From: Nocardia vaccinii NBRC 15922
GTDB taxonomy: Bacteria; Actinomycetota; Actinomycetes; Mycobacteriales; Mycobacteriaceae
DNA length: 64,000 bases
Direction: 5' to 3'
Assembly: GCF_001613305.1 (NCBI RefSeq)
Contig: NZ_BDCC01000019.1
Coordinates: forward strand, 363,977 to 427,976
In this document: positions 1-8,853 of the stretch, one piece after another
Position numbering within the stretch: position 1 is the stretch's first letter
Layout: the number at the start of each line of letters is the position of its first letter
The notes under the pieces: model-generated
What the model was told of the DNA's origin: nothing
The model's database searches: none
Seen by the model: the letters and a program-made list of their open reading frames with translations, nothing else
Position numbers and translations under genes: made by a program

Positions 1-1
1 G

Positions 2-523
2 TTGATGCGGTTGATCGCGCCGGTCGTGGCGACCATGGGCGGTAGCGGCGGAGCTGCGGCGACTCTGGCTGGTGGTTTGGCCGGTGTCGCGATGGGCAGC
101 GCCGGTCAGGATCGGTCCGAAGCGCGCAAACTCAGCGAAAACGACGGCGCCGGAGGTGGCGGCAGTCCGTCACCGCCTGGCGGCGGATCTCCTCCTGCTT
201 CTGGTGGGCCACAGGGCGGTGGAAGACCGGTAGGCACAGGCAGTGCCAGCGGAGGCGCCACAGGTGGGGGCGCGGGCAGTGTGCCCGCACCCGAGAGTGC
301 GACCACGACCGGTGTGAGTACGGCCGGCGGTAGTAGTGCTGGGGCGGCAGCGGCCGGTGGTGGTGCTGCTGGGGCGGGTGCTGCCGGGATGGCGGTGACT
401 GCGGCTCGGTCGGCGCATCACGGTGTGCAGCAGGCGGGTTCGTCTGCTGTGCCCGAAGCGCGCGATGCCACCGAGTCGGGTGTGGATCCTGATACGCCGG
501 GCCCGATGGAGGTGCGGCGGTGA
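2..523 (+). CDS. C-terminal tail of a conjugation membrane protein (5' partial)
   Basis: Only the C-terminal part is present and the reading frame is open to the window edge. The first 35 residues are small and hydrophobic and could end a membrane segment. The rest is Gly/Ala/Ser/Pro low-complexity sequence ending in PMEVRR. In actinobacterial conjugative elements a multi-pass TrbL/VirB6-like protein with such a tail often precedes the SCO6880 gene, so position and composition suggest that role. No catalytic motif is visible. Its last codons contain GGAGGT (508-513), a Shine-Dalgarno for the next gene, which starts inside its stop (GTGA). The family assignment is inference. Confidence 0.6.
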   Translation: MMRLIAPVVATMGGSGGAAATLAGGLAGVAMGSAGQDRSEARKLSENDGAGGGGSPSPPGGGSPPASGGPQGGGRPVGTGSASGGATGGGAGSVPAPESATTTGVSTAGGSSAGAAAAGGGAAGAGAAGMAVTAARSAHHGVQQAGSSAVPEARDATESGVDPDTPGPMEVRR

Positions 524-1992
524 CTACGCGCATGTATGGGCGGTGGGAGCGTCCTCGCTCGGCGGGGTTTTTCGGTTTGACCTGGGGTGTGTCCATGCTC
601 GGGCTCGCCCTGATCGTGACGGTCATGCTCGCGTTCATGTTCACGCGATCGCTGGAGGTGACGGTGATCGTGATGGGTTGTGCCGCAATATTGTTCATGC
701 CTACGGCGATCACGGTCGGCGGCCGCACCGGGTGGGAGATCGCGGTGTTGCGCACGCAGTTCGCGCTGGCGCGGGCTCGCGGTGAGGACCTGTATCGGGC
801 GGGGCGGTTCTCCAGCATCCCGGGGACCGCGAAATTGCCTGGGCTGTTGGCGAGTTCGCGTCTGAGCGAGTATGAGACCTCTGGTGGCAAGCGTTTCGCG
901 CTGATTCACATCCGGCGTTCGGATCATTTCACGGTGGTGCTGCGGGTCTTGCCGCGCGGTAAGGAGTTGGTGGATCAATCCCAGATCGACGCGTGGGTCA
1001 GCGAATACGGGCAATTCCTGGCGGGTCAATCGCGTGGCGGGGAAGTCGTGGCGGTGACCACGGTGCTGGATCACGTGGTGGAAACCCATCTCACCCAGCG
1101 GCGTGAGGTGGCCCGGCTGATCCGCGCCGACGCACCGGAGTTCGCGCGGACGGTGATGCAGCAGGCGGCGGCGGATATCGGGGGAGTCGGGGTGCGTGTG
1201 GAAGCGCGCGTGGCGATCACGTTTCGTGCGTTCGGGCAAGGACGCGCCCGCCGTGACACCGCTGAGCAGGCTCGGGAGATCGGCCAACGCCTGCAAGGAG
1301 TGCTCTCGCAGCTCTCGCGTGCCGGTTTGCCGGCGACCCCGCTCGAGGCGTGGGAAGTGATCGGGATGGTCCGCAGCCGCTACGACCTCGCCGCTCAACG
1401 TGACGTCCAGGCCGCGGGCCGTGATATCGAACGCACCCAATCGTGGGACTCGGCCGGTCCGGTCGCGCACGAGGACCGTTGGGACCAGTACCTGCATGAC
1501 GGGGCGCGGTCGGTGACGTGGGAGATGGATCTGGCCCCGCGTGGTGCGGTGTACGAGACGGGGCTGGAGGAGTTGTTGCGGCCGCGTGCGGATGTGCCGC
1601 GCAAGCGGATCGCGATCGTGTACCGGCTGCATTCAGCGGCTGAGGCCAGCGACCTCGTCGACCGGGACTTCCGGGACGCGCTGGCCGCGGAGCAGACCGA
1701 ACGCGGGATCGCTTCGGCGGCGGCGTCGATGCGGGTGGACAACACGCGCGCCGCGAGGCACGAACAAGTCCGCGGTGCCGGGTTGACCCGGTTCGGTGTG
1801 CTCATCACCGCCACCGCCCCGCTGGATGCGGACATGCCCGGCATCGAAGCGTCGGTGAAAGATATGGCCGCGGCCTCACGCCTGGGGATCCGCCGCTGCT
1901 ACGCCGCGCAAGCCGCTACCTTCGCCGCGTCCCTGGGTATCGGGCTCATCCTGCCCGAACATCTCTCGATCTCCCGCCGGGTGACCGCATGA
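520..1992 (+). CDS. SCO6880 family conjugation protein
   Basis: This 490-residue protein matches the SCO6880 family found next to the VirB4-like ATPase in actinobacterial conjugative elements. Two membrane helices (about residues 17-41 and 45-66) follow a short basic N-terminus beginning TTRMYGRWERPRSAGFFG. The rest is a large soluble domain, presumably cytoplasmic. In type IV secretion terms it probably corresponds to a fused PrgI/VirB3-like membrane anchor plus a domain that works with the ATPase; that equivalence is family knowledge, not visible here. The GTG start overlaps the upstream stop (GTGA) and has a perfect GGAGGT six bases before it. Its stop overlaps the ATPase start as ATGA, so the three genes are translationally coupled. 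Confidence 0.85.
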   Translation: MTTRMYGRWERPRSAGFFGLTWGVSMLGLALIVTVMLAFMFTRSLEVTVIVMGCAAILFMPTAITVGGRTGWEIAVLRTQFALARARGEDLYRAGRFSSIPGTAKLPGLLASSRLSEYETSGGKRFALIHIRRSDHFTVVLRVLPRGKELVDQSQIDAWVSEYGQFLAGQSRGGEVVAVTTVLDHVVETHLTQRREVARLIRADAPEFARTVMQQAAADIGGVGVRVEARVAITFRAFGQGRARRDTAEQAREIGQRLQGVLSQLSRAGLPATPLEAWEVIGMVRSRYDLAAQRDVQAAGRDIERTQSWDSAGPVAHEDRWDQYLHDGARSVTWEMDLAPRGAVYETGLEELLRPRADVPRKRIAIVYRLHSAAEASDLVDRDFRDALAAEQTERGIASAAASMRVDNTRAARHEQVRGAGLTRFGVLITATAPLDADMPGIEASVKDMAAASRLGIRRCYAAQAATFAASLGIGLILPEHLSISRRVTA

Positions 1993-3692
1993 ACACAGCA
2001 CCCCGGCCCAGCGCACGCCCGCTGAAACACCTGCAGCTCAGCGGAATCCGCGTGCTGACCGACGCGGCGCGCTCGGTGATCGAGCAGCAGGCTCGCCACG
2101 GCGGGATACGTGGCGTCCGTGCGCGCCTGGTGTTGTCCCGGGACGATCATCGCCGTGCCACGGCGTTGCGCCGGGTCGAGGACGCGGGCACCGATGGATT
2201 CCTCCGGCCGCTGGCGCGGTTGACCGATCGTGGTTACGCCGGGCGTGGTGGGGGCCGCGCGTCGGTGGTGCCGGCGACACCGGAATGGCGTTCGACGACT
2301 GTGCAGGTGGCGGGGTTGTGGCCGTTCGCTGTCGGTGCGACGGCCCCGACGGTCGGTACTCCGATCGGCACTCATTACATCACCGGCGCCCCGGTGCATT
2401 TCGATCAGATGAGCTGGTTCGTGCGGGGTTTTATCACCGCGCCGATCACGTTTGTGTTGGCGCTCAATGGGTTCGGGAAGAGTTCGCTGATCCGGCGGCT
2501 GGTGACCGGTGCTGTGGCGTCCGGGTCGGTCGCGTTGTGCATGGGGGACACCAAACCCGACTACCGCGACCTGGTCCGGTTACTCGGTGGGCAGGTGATC
2601 GACCTGGGGTACGGGCACGGCACGATCAACCCGCTCGCGGTCGGCGCCCTGGGCACGGTCATCGATCGGCTGCCCGAGCCTGATCAACGCCGCCAGGTCG
2701 CAGCGCGTGTGGAGGCCGGACAGGTCAATATCGTTGCCGGGCTGATCGAGCTGGTTCGTGGCAGCCGGGTCGCGGACTACGAGGAAACACTCCTGATCGC
2801 CGGGCTTCGCGAACTCTACAGTCCCGCAGGTGGATTCACCTCCAGTGCGCCGCCGTTGTTGTCGGATCTGCTGGCGGTGATCTCCGCGGGCGGGCAGCGG
2901 ATGCGTCAGTTCGCCGAAGAAGACGACGAGGCCTCGTATCGGGCCAGTACGAAAATGTTGCGTCGCTCGCTGCGGGCGCTGGTGGAAGGGCCGTGGGGTG
3001 CGATCTTCGACCGTCACACCAGCACTCCGGTGGATTTGTCCAGCCCCGCGGTGTGTATCGACGTCTCCCGCATCCCCGAGGGCGACACCAAACTCCTGGC
3101 CGCGGCGCTGATGGTGTGCTGGTCCGAAGGATTCGGCGCTGTGGCTGCCGCGCACGCCCTGGCCGATGCCGGGCTCGCTCCGCCCCGCACGTTCGAGGTC
3201 GTCATGGACGAGATCTGGCGGGTGCTCGGTGCGGGGGAGTTCATGGTCGACCGCACCGACGCGCTCTCGCGATTGAACCGTCCCCTGGGGACCGGGCTGA
3301 TCATGTGCAGCCACACCATCAAAGACCTGTCCGGGTTCGACTCCCCCGCCGCGGCGGCCAAAGCGCTGGGACTGTTCGAACGCGCCCGCGCCAAGATCAT
3401 CGGCCCGGTCGGCCCGGAAGAGATCGAGCGTCTGCGCGGCGCGGTGTCGATCACCGACACCGAAAAACTCCTCGTCACCTCCTGGGCCGCACCCCGCCCA
3501 CCCACCGACGACCGCGACAGCAGCTCCGTGATGGGGCGTGAAACACCGCCTGGCACAGGGTGTTTCCTGATCAAAACCGGTGAGGCGAACCAGCCCGGGA
3601 TCCCGGTCCGCATGAGCTTCACACCCGCCGAGCGGGATGCGGACATTCACAACACCAACCGCCGCTTCGACCACCTGACACATAAGCAGTGA
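1989..3692 (+). CDS. VirB4/TraC-like conjugation ATPase
   Basis: The 567-residue protein has a Walker A motif NGFGKSSL at about residues 160-167 and a Walker B VVMDE at 404-408, followed by a sensor-like region with HTIKDLSGFDS. This is the layout of the VirB4/TraC ATPases that power assembly of the conjugation channel at the inner face of the membrane. It directly follows the SCO6880 partner with an ATGA overlap, the usual order in Nocardia and Streptomyces elements. The length is slightly short for VirB4 but fits the actinobacterial type, in which the N-terminal region is carried by the SCO6880 protein. The P-loop is intact, so the protein is probably active. Confidence 0.87.
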   Translation: MNTAPRPSARPLKHLQLSGIRVLTDAARSVIEQQARHGGIRGVRARLVLSRDDHRRATALRRVEDAGTDGFLRPLARLTDRGYAGRGGGRASVVPATPEWRSTTVQVAGLWPFAVGATAPTVGTPIGTHYITGAPVHFDQMSWFVRGFITAPITFVLALNGFGKSSLIRRLVTGAVASGSVALCMGDTKPDYRDLVRLLGGQVIDLGYGHGTINPLAVGALGTVIDRLPEPDQRRQVAARVEAGQVNIVAGLIELVRGSRVADYEETLLIAGLRELYSPAGGFTSSAPPLLSDLLAVISAGGQRMRQFAEEDDEASYRASTKMLRRSLRALVEGPWGAIFDRHTSTPVDLSSPAVCIDVSRIPEGDTKLLAAALMVCWSEGFGAVAAAHALADAGLAPPRTFEVVMDEIWRVLGAGEFMVDRTDALSRLNRPLGTGLIMCSHTIKDLSGFDSPAAAAKALGLFERARAKIIGPVGPEEIERLRGAVSITDTEKLLVTSWAAPRPPTDDRDSSSVMGRETPPGTGCFLIKTGEANQPGIPVRMSFTPAERDADIHNTNRRFDHLTHKQ

Positions 3693-3703
3693 AGGAGATA
3701 CGA

Positions 3704-3823
3704 ATGCCACGGAACGAATTCCCGCACTCGTTGGGCCGCAACGGTATCGAACGTGACGCGCGAGGTTCGTCGGCGTCCGCCGGGCCTGCCGGCTCGCCGG
3801 TCGAGGAGGGCGGGCCGTTATGA
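3704..3823 (+). CDS. 39-residue basic/acidic microprotein in the conjugation operon
   Basis: A short frame begins with ATG after the strongest Shine-Dalgarno of the operon (GAAGGAG, 3691-3697). It encodes MPRNEFPHSLGRNGIERDA and then a Gly/Ser/Ala-rich tail ending EEGGPL. Its stop overlaps the start of the next gene as ATGA. The ribosome site and the exact coupling make it a real small gene or a translational leader for the 169-residue gene. I recognise no domain. The function is unknown. Confidence 0.6.
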   Translation: MPRNEFPHSLGRNGIERDARGSSASAGPAGSPVEEGGPL

Positions 3824-4329
3824 GTGCCGTCGCAGACTTCGTGGTGATCAATCCGGACGGCACTGTCTTGTATGACGTGCGTGATCAGGGTTCGGGGTTG
3901 CGTGGTTCGCTCGCGCGGCATGTTCCGGATCTGAGTACGCAGGGGATGGGGCGTGTGCGGGCGTGGTTCGCCGACGACTTCAGCGCCCCTGCGCTGGAAG
4001 CGAACCCGCTGGCGTATCGCGTGCTCACCGGACTGGGGTATCGCCATCCCACTGGCTGGTACGGGCCGGTCGCGCTGACCATGGAAGAAACCCCGTCTGG
4101 GAACGTCCCTCCGCTGACCCCGGAGGTGCGGGAAACACTGAACGATCTGTTCGCCGCAGCGTCTTCGACCTACGGTGCTCCATCTGATTTCTCCACACGG
4201 GCGACAACTGCGGAGATGATCGATGCCGCACTTCCCGCCGGCCAGGACGCATCAACTGAGATCGACAGCGCAGCAACACCAACCACACCGCCGGTTACCT
4301 ACGACTCGGATTCGGGGGTGGAGCTGTGA
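3820..4329 (+). CDS. Hypothetical conjugation-operon protein (169 aa)
   Basis: I do not recognise this soluble acidic protein. It begins SAVADFVVINPDGTVLYDV and has a compact hydrophobic first half with WFADDF and GWYGPVAL, then an Ala/Thr/Pro linker. Near residues 137-147 it has MIDAALPAGQD, which resembles the C-terminal module shared by the tandem paralogue family further downstream. The last residues GVEL are partly dictated by the overlapping ribosome site of the following short frame. It is coupled to both neighbours by ATGA/GTGA overlaps, so it belongs to the conjugation operon. Confidence 0.6.
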   Translation: MSAVADFVVINPDGTVLYDVRDQGSGLRGSLARHVPDLSTQGMGRVRAWFADDFSAPALEANPLAYRVLTGLGYRHPTGWYGPVALTMEETPSGNVPPLTPEVRETLNDLFAAASSTYGAPSDFSTRATTAEMIDAALPAGQDASTEIDSAATPTTPPVTYDSDSGVEL

Positions 4330-4421
4330 ACCCGCCTCTGCCCGTGCTTGGCGCAGGGGGACAAGCCGATCACTGCCTGTCTTACGGCGGGTGCGAGGGG
4401 CTGGGGAGGGCAGGCGGGTGA
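4326..4421 (+). CDS. Possible 31-residue coupled microprotein
   Basis: A GTG overlapping the previous stop (GTGA) opens a 31-codon frame beginning NPPLPVLGAGG and containing two cysteines (HCLSYGGC). It ends four bases before the GTG of the NlpC/P60 gene. The upstream GGTGGAG is a fair ribosome site. It may be a real microprotein or simply a coupling device that carries ribosomes to the next gene. Confidence 0.3.
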   Translation: MNPPLPVLGAGGQADHCLSYGGCEGLGRAGG

Positions 4422-4424
4422 GTA

Positions 4425-5600
4425 GTGGGTGCTTCGAAACTCGTTGTCGGACTATGTCTGTCGATACCGGTGGTGCTGCTGTTCGTGCTGGTTGTGCTGA
4501 TCGGCGCGGATCCGGGACAGGCCTGCGCTGCTGGGGTGAGCGACGGTACGCAAGGCGCGACGGGGGAGTCGGTGGCAGGGTTGAACGATCGCCAATTGCA
4601 GTTGGCGCGCAATGGAGTGGTGATCGGCACACAGCGTCACGAGCCGCAGCAGGTGATCATCGCCGAACTCGCGGCTCAGGCGACCGAGAGTACGTTGCGG
4701 AATCTGGCGAATCCTGCTGTCCCGGAATCGCTTCGGTACGCCAACGATGGGCAGGGCTACGACCTGGATTCGCTGGGCCCGCATCAGATGCGCGCCAGTA
4801 TTTGGGGCGCTGCAGGAATCGCGACGCTGATGAATCCGGTCTATCAGATCAACTGGTTCTATCAGCAGGCCGATCGCTACGCCGGGCAGGGCTTGTCCTC
4901 GCCGGAGTTGGCGCAGGCGGTCGAGCGTTCGGCGCCGGATGCCTACGCCACGCAGATGGATCTGGCGCGCCGGCTCTACGCGATGTTCGCGAATGTCGAT
5001 CCCGGGACCGCTGCGGCCGATGCGACGGCGGGACAACAGCCCTCGGGCTGTGGGAGGGGTGGCTCGGGGGCCCCGTTGAGCGGGGATGGGGGAGTGTTCG
5101 GGGCGGCGGTGGTCGCGGCGGCGCAGCGGTGGGTCGGCACTCCGTACGTGTGGGGTGGCGGCGACCCTGCGGGCCCGACCAACGGTGGATTCGACTGTTC
5201 CGGGCTCACCCTGTATGCGATCTATCAGGCATCTGGCGGGCGAATCAGGCTGCCGCACTACACCCAGGCCCAGCAAGACTCCCCACAGGGACAGGTGGTG
5301 CCGTTCGCCGACCGCCGGCCCGGGGATCTGATTTTCTTCACCAGCTCCGGCGAGTCCGATTCGCATCACGTCGCGATTTATCTGGGCCGCAATACCTCTG
5401 GTCAGGACATGGTGGTGCACGCCCCGGATGTCTCCGAAACCGTGCGCAACGCCCCGCTCGCGGCGGTCGCCGGGCACGACCGGATGGACGTGCGGCGCTA
5501 CGCCCCACCACCGGTCTCCGCGGCAGGACCGGCTCCCGCCCCGGCGCGAAACGACCCGCAGTCAACGATCCCGACCCCGCAGGAAGGCGCACGACCATGA
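4425..5600 (+). CDS. Secreted NlpC/P60 peptidoglycan hydrolase of the conjugation system
   Basis: A hydrophobic N-terminal segment (about residues 6-28) acts as signal or anchor. Residues 45-200 form a helical domain with GLNDRQLQLARN and LGPHQMRASIWG, resembling the lysozyme-like/transglycosylase region found beside NlpC/P60 in conjugation hydrolases. The C-terminal NlpC/P60 domain has the full triad: Cys258 in FDCSGL, His315 in HHVAIYLG and His332 in VVHAPD. Such enzymes cut cell-wall peptides outside the membrane to let the transfer channel through. A Pro/Ala tail follows. The length of 391 residues is normal. It sits between the ATPase genes and the accessory small genes, and its stop overlaps the next ATG. 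Confidence 0.88.
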   Translation: MGASKLVVGLCLSIPVVLLFVLVVLIGADPGQACAAGVSDGTQGATGESVAGLNDRQLQLARNGVVIGTQRHEPQQVIIAELAAQATESTLRNLANPAVPESLRYANDGQGYDLDSLGPHQMRASIWGAAGIATLMNPVYQINWFYQQADRYAGQGLSSPELAQAVERSAPDAYATQMDLARRLYAMFANVDPGTAAADATAGQQPSGCGRGGSGAPLSGDGGVFGAAVVAAAQRWVGTPYVWGGGDPAGPTNGGFDCSGLTLYAIYQASGGRIRLPHYTQAQQDSPQGQVVPFADRRPGDLIFFTSSGESDSHHVAIYLGRNTSGQDMVVHAPDVSETVRNAPLAAVAGHDRMDVRRYAPPPVSAAGPAPAPARNDPQSTIPTPQEGARP

Positions 5601-5794
5601 CACGGACGTACCGAATGGCATACCGAAACTACTTGGGCTGCAGCAGAACTCACGGCGTCGTGTGCGGGAGGCCGGGTGCCGGGGCTGCTGCGGGTGTGGT
5701 GCTGTGCGCGGTGTCCAACGCGCACGCTCGCGGTGCGGGTGCCCCGCCCGGGGCTGATACTGTGTCGCCGATAGTGGGTGAGTTCGGTGTCTGA
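5597..5794 (+). CDS. 65-residue hypothetical protein with central hydrophobic stretch
   Basis: ATG overlaps the stop of the hydrolase gene (ATGA). The protein has a basic N-terminus with RTYRMAYRNYLGCSRTHG, a short hydrophobic stretch AGAAAGVVLCAVSNAHA that could be a weak signal or membrane segment, and a Pro/Gly tail. Its stop lies inside the start region of the following gene. I know no family for it. The coupling on both sides is the main evidence that it is real. Confidence 0.45.
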   Translation: MTRTYRMAYRNYLGCSRTHGVVCGRPGAGAAAGVVLCAVSNAHARGAGAPPGADTVSPIVGEFGV

Positions 5795-6260
5795 GCTCAC
5801 CGGCAACGGGGGGATGCTGGCTGCGGCGCGGGCGCGCGTTGCTGCCTTGGCCGCGCGGAGTCCTGGGATGGCGCTGTGTGCCGCGGCTGAGCGGGACAGG
5901 TTCGCGGTCTGCACCATGGGCGGGACACCGGTGTGGTGTGCGCGGTTCCACCGCGACCTGATCGTCGAGTCAGACGCGATGGCCGCCGAACTCGCCGGAG
6001 TGCACGCGTTGTGGCTGGCCGAACGAGCGCGCGAACACTACGGCACCAGCGCGGCCAGGGTGCGGCTGATACTCACGCCCCGGCATCCGATGACCGCGGT
6101 CGTGCTCGACACCGCGGCGATCGCGGCGGGGCTGTTGCTGGAGCTGGTGGTGGACGCGCCGGTCAACCCGGCGATCGAGCTGTGCGCGAGCGGGCCGCTG
6201 ACCGATTGGCGCACAGCGGATCTGACCGAGCTGATCGACACTCCCGGGAGCACTTCATGA
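5787..6260 (+). CDS. Hypothetical protein (157 aa), conjugation operon
   Basis: This is a compact globular protein with a run of Ala-rich helices and strands, including MALCAAAERDRFAVCTMGG, VRLILTPRHPMTAVVLD and ELVVDAPVNPAIELCAS. No membrane segment or known motif is visible. The GTG at 5787 overlaps the previous stop; a GTG at 5778 would add three residues and cannot be excluded. It ends in an ATGA overlap with the lipoprotein-like gene. Co-location suggests a cytoplasmic accessory role in the transfer machine, which is inference. Confidence 0.55.
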   Translation: MSELTGNGGMLAAARARVAALAARSPGMALCAAAERDRFAVCTMGGTPVWCARFHRDLIVESDAMAAELAGVHALWLAERAREHYGTSAARVRLILTPRHPMTAVVLDTAAIAAGLLLELVVDAPVNPAIELCASGPLTDWRTADLTELIDTPGSTS

Positions 6261-6802
6261 CCAGGATGCGCGGGGGCCTGTTGAGTGCAGCGATGTGCAT
6301 GCTGGTCACCGCGACATCGTGTACCGGCGGCGGCCACTCATCCGCGACCAGCAGCGGCCGTCGGTGCGCGCCGGTATTCACCGCGCCGTTCGACCGGGTC
6401 GATGCCTGCTCAGCGGAGAGCGTGATGACCGCGGCCCTGACCACCGTCTTCAGCTATCGGCCCGCCGAACACCTCACCGCGCCAGCGGCATTCACTGCCG
6501 CGGCACCGCTGATGGACCCCGAGTTCGCAGCGCGCGCTGAGCCGGCGGCGGCGCTGCTGGTGCCGATCACCCCGGTGATGTGGCAGCAATGGGCCGCCCG
6601 TGCGGTCACCGTCACCGCCAGCGCGCGTGTCACCGGGGACGAGCATCCCCCGGACACCACCACCAGCGTCGCGCGGGTGCTGGCGGTGACCCAGCGTCCC
6701 AGCGACAACAGTCCCTCGATCCAGTTCGCCGTCTATGCCCGCGCCGGACGATCCGGCCCGGGCACGGCATGGCGGATCACACAGTTGGAGGTGAAAACAT
6801 GA
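6257..6802 (+). CDS. Exported VirB8/TcpC-like candidate (181 aa)
   Basis: The N-terminus RMRGGLLSAAMCMLVTATSC is a signal peptide whose Cys20 could be a lipidation site, although the lipobox (TATSC) is weak. The mature part is about 160 residues with one predicted alpha/beta domain: AALTTVFSYRPAEH, a hydrophobic PITPVMWQQWA, then strands ending in WRITQLEVKT. Size, export and operon position resemble the small NTF2-like VirB8/TcpC proteins of Gram-positive conjugation systems, but I see no diagnostic motif. It overlaps both neighbours as ATGA. Confidence 0.55.
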   Translation: MTRMRGGLLSAAMCMLVTATSCTGGGHSSATSSGRRCAPVFTAPFDRVDACSAESVMTAALTTVFSYRPAEHLTAPAAFTAAAPLMDPEFAARAEPAAALLVPITPVMWQQWAARAVTVTASARVTGDEHPPDTTTSVARVLAVTQRPSDNSPSIQFAVYARAGRSGPGTAWRITQLEVKT

Positions 6803-7824
6803 GCGCGAGTGGGGATCCCGTCGAGGATGGCGGGCAAGCGGTGCGCGCGGGGTTTGTGCAGGCGATGCAGACCGCGGCGATGACGATGAACCTGCTGCAG
6901 CGCCGCGGCGCGGAATCGCGGTCGGTCACCGAGTTCAACACCCGCCAAGGCATCGCTGGCCTGCAATGGCAGGGATACGTTGATCGAGCCGCGCAGGGCA
7001 AAGAACTGCACGACCTGGAAGTACAGATCAAACGGGCGCGGCTGGATAACGATGCCGCTGAAGCCGGGCGCCGTGAGTCCGCGCACGAGAACACCGAACA
7101 GCGCCGAAATCAGTTGCATGGCTTGCACGTTCAGGGGCAGCGGGCTGAGCGCAACCGCAAGGACGCGATCCACACCAAACAACTCGACGGTTACAACACG
7201 CGCGCGGTCTACGCCCGGCACCTGCATTCGCTGGATGTGCGATACAAGAAGCTGCTGATCGAGGGCCGCGAACGTGCGCTCGGTTTCGCCGAAACCCTTG
7301 CCGCGGACCAGGACCGCGCCGCCTACACCACCGGTGTGTCCACCGCGGCGTGGGCCGCGGCGCAAAGTGCCGCGGGGCTGTCCCCCGAACACGCCGATCA
7401 AGCCTCGGCGTGGGACGAACGTGTCGCCGAGGACACCGGATGGGGCCGGCTGTTCGCGAGCCTGTTCCACAGCGAGGACCAGGACCTGGACGACGACCTC
7501 GACGCCACGGCGGACGCTGGGGGCTGGCGGTGGCCGTCGGAGGCATTCGAGCCGGTGCCAGGGTTGGCCCAGGAATTGGTGTACGGCATCTACGGCGAGC
7601 AGCAATACCGCACGGTAGCGCTGGGCGAGGATGCAGCGCAGGACACCGGGGCCTGGATCGGAGAGGTCGTCGAGGCAACCTGGCCGACCGACACCCAGCC
7701 GCCAGCGATCGAAGCCACCCCCGGATCACCTGCGCCCCAAGCAGCTGTCCAGGAATCACCGGCGAGCACACCAGATCCGGTTCCACTCGATGTGCCCGAG
7801 CCTGGGATGGAGTTGTATCCGTGA
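6799..7824 (+). CDS. Coiled-coil hypothetical protein with array-type C-terminus (341 aa)
   Basis: Residues about 30-165 are a long charged helical region rich in Arg, Glu, Gln and His (for example LHDLEVQIKRARLDND and EQRRNQLHGLHVQGQ) that should form a coiled coil. The second half is acidic (EDQDLDDDLDAT) and aromatic, then a module TGAWIGEVVEATWPTDTQ and a Pro-rich tail ending GMELYP. The module resembles the C-terminal module of the eight paralogues that follow, although the rest does not match them. It may be a structural component of the transfer complex or an early relative of the array. The ATG overlaps the upstream stop. Confidence 0.65.
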   Translation: MSASGDPVEDGGQAVRAGFVQAMQTAAMTMNLLQRRGAESRSVTEFNTRQGIAGLQWQGYVDRAAQGKELHDLEVQIKRARLDNDAAEAGRRESAHENTEQRRNQLHGLHVQGQRAERNRKDAIHTKQLDGYNTRAVYARHLHSLDVRYKKLLIEGRERALGFAETLAADQDRAAYTTGVSTAAWAAAQSAAGLSPEHADQASAWDERVAEDTGWGRLFASLFHSEDQDLDDDLDATADAGGWRWPSEAFEPVPGLAQELVYGIYGEQQYRTVALGEDAAQDTGAWIGEVVEATWPTDTQPPAIEATPGSPAPQAAVQESPASTPDPVPLDVPEPGMELYP

Positions 7825-7899
7825 TCGCCTGTAACACAACACCTTTGCTGCGAGGCGGTCGTGGAGCCGTCGGCACGTTGAGGTGGAAGGGAAGGGGAG

Positions 7900-8853
7900 A
7901 TGAACAAACCCAGCACGTTACACAAACGGGTCCTGCGGGCCATCACACAACAAGCGTTGGAAGCGCAAAAACTTCTGCCCCTCAGCGCATCCGGAAGCAG
8001 CCACGGATCCGAAGGCGCGGGTAATCCGGCGTATCACCGGGTGACGGTGAAGATCCGGGAACTCGAGGCCGCTGCGGTGGCCGGTGGTGTGCCGCGGGAG
8101 TGGATCGAGCAGACCCGCTATCGCGGGGAGCTGGGTATGGCGTGGCGGCCGGATCTGCATTGGTGTGAGCACACACCGGTCGATCGGCCCGCACTGCTCG
8201 CCGCCCTGGAACACGATGTGCGGCACGTGGGTGAGATCGCCGCGGTCGCTGCCGCGTACGGGCAGCGCGGGGCGCGCGCGGAAGCGGGAACCGCGCAGTT
8301 GTTCGCACGGAACCTCGACACGCTGGCGCGTCGGGTGGCCGCGATCGCGCACTTGCTGAACCTTTCCACCGATGAGGCCGAGCAGCTGTGGGGACGCCAG
8401 AATGCGTGGAGCGCCGCGGCGGACAGCGTGCGCGCTGAGTCCGAGGAATCCTTGGCCGAGCGCTGGCGCACGTTGGCGCGTCTGGATACCCGGGCCGCGG
8501 CACGGCAGGTGGCGGCGCTGGCCGACGCGGGGATCGGCGCCGGATGCGCCGGAAACCCCTCACCGTCGGCAGCGCAGATGGTGCAACGCATCCAGCAGCT
8601 GTGGGAGCACACCGGACACGCCACCACCAGCGAACCCGCCGCGCCGGCCGCTGCAAACACTGGTCCCGCGAGCATCACCGGCAGCGCGCCGCGTGCTCAG
8701 CGAATCCTGTTCAGTGCTGCGCAAGGTGACCAGATCACCGAGTTCGTCACCGCTGTGGGACTGGTCGAAGACTTTCGGCCCGTGTTCCGAAGCCCCGCTG
8801 ATCCGAAACCCGCACCGCCGGCCGCGATCGATATGGGCGGGCTCGAACCATGA
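7900..8853 (+). CDS. Tandem paralogue family member A (317 aa)
   Basis: First of eight adjacent paralogues. It is soluble and almost all helical. It carries the family signature: a VKIRELEAAAV helix, AGGVPREWIEQ, a Trp about 15 residues later (MAWRPD), then VRHVGEIAAVAAAYGQ and a second conserved helix RNLDTLARRVAAIAHLL. The C-terminal module ITEFVTAVGLVEDFRPVF replaces the usual Pro-Trp pair. ATG has a good ribosome site (GAAGGGGAG) after a 75-base gap, so this gene may restart translation for the array. Function is unknown; position inside a conjugation operon suggests a cytoplasmic or translocated accessory protein. Confidence 0.7.
   Translation: MNKPSTLHKRVLRAITQQALEAQKLLPLSASGSSHGSEGAGNPAYHRVTVKIRELEAAAVAGGVPREWIEQTRYRGELGMAWRPDLHWCEHTPVDRPALLAALEHDVRHVGEIAAVAAAYGQRGARAEAGTAQLFARNLDTLARRVAAIAHLLNLSTDEAEQLWGRQNAWSAAADSVRAESEESLAERWRTLARLDTRAAARQVAALADAGIGAGCAGNPSPSAAQMVQRIQQLWEHTGHATTSEPAAPAAANTGPASITGSAPRAQRILFSAAQGDQITEFVTAVGLVEDFRPVFRSPADPKPAPPAAIDMGGLEP

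Noticed and set aside
4223..5596. A 523-residue plus-strand frame covering the NlpC/P60 gene
   Set aside because: Up to 5596 it is a shadow of the hydrolase gene with Arg/Gly-rich composition. Only the end (5597-5794) is kept as a separate small gene.
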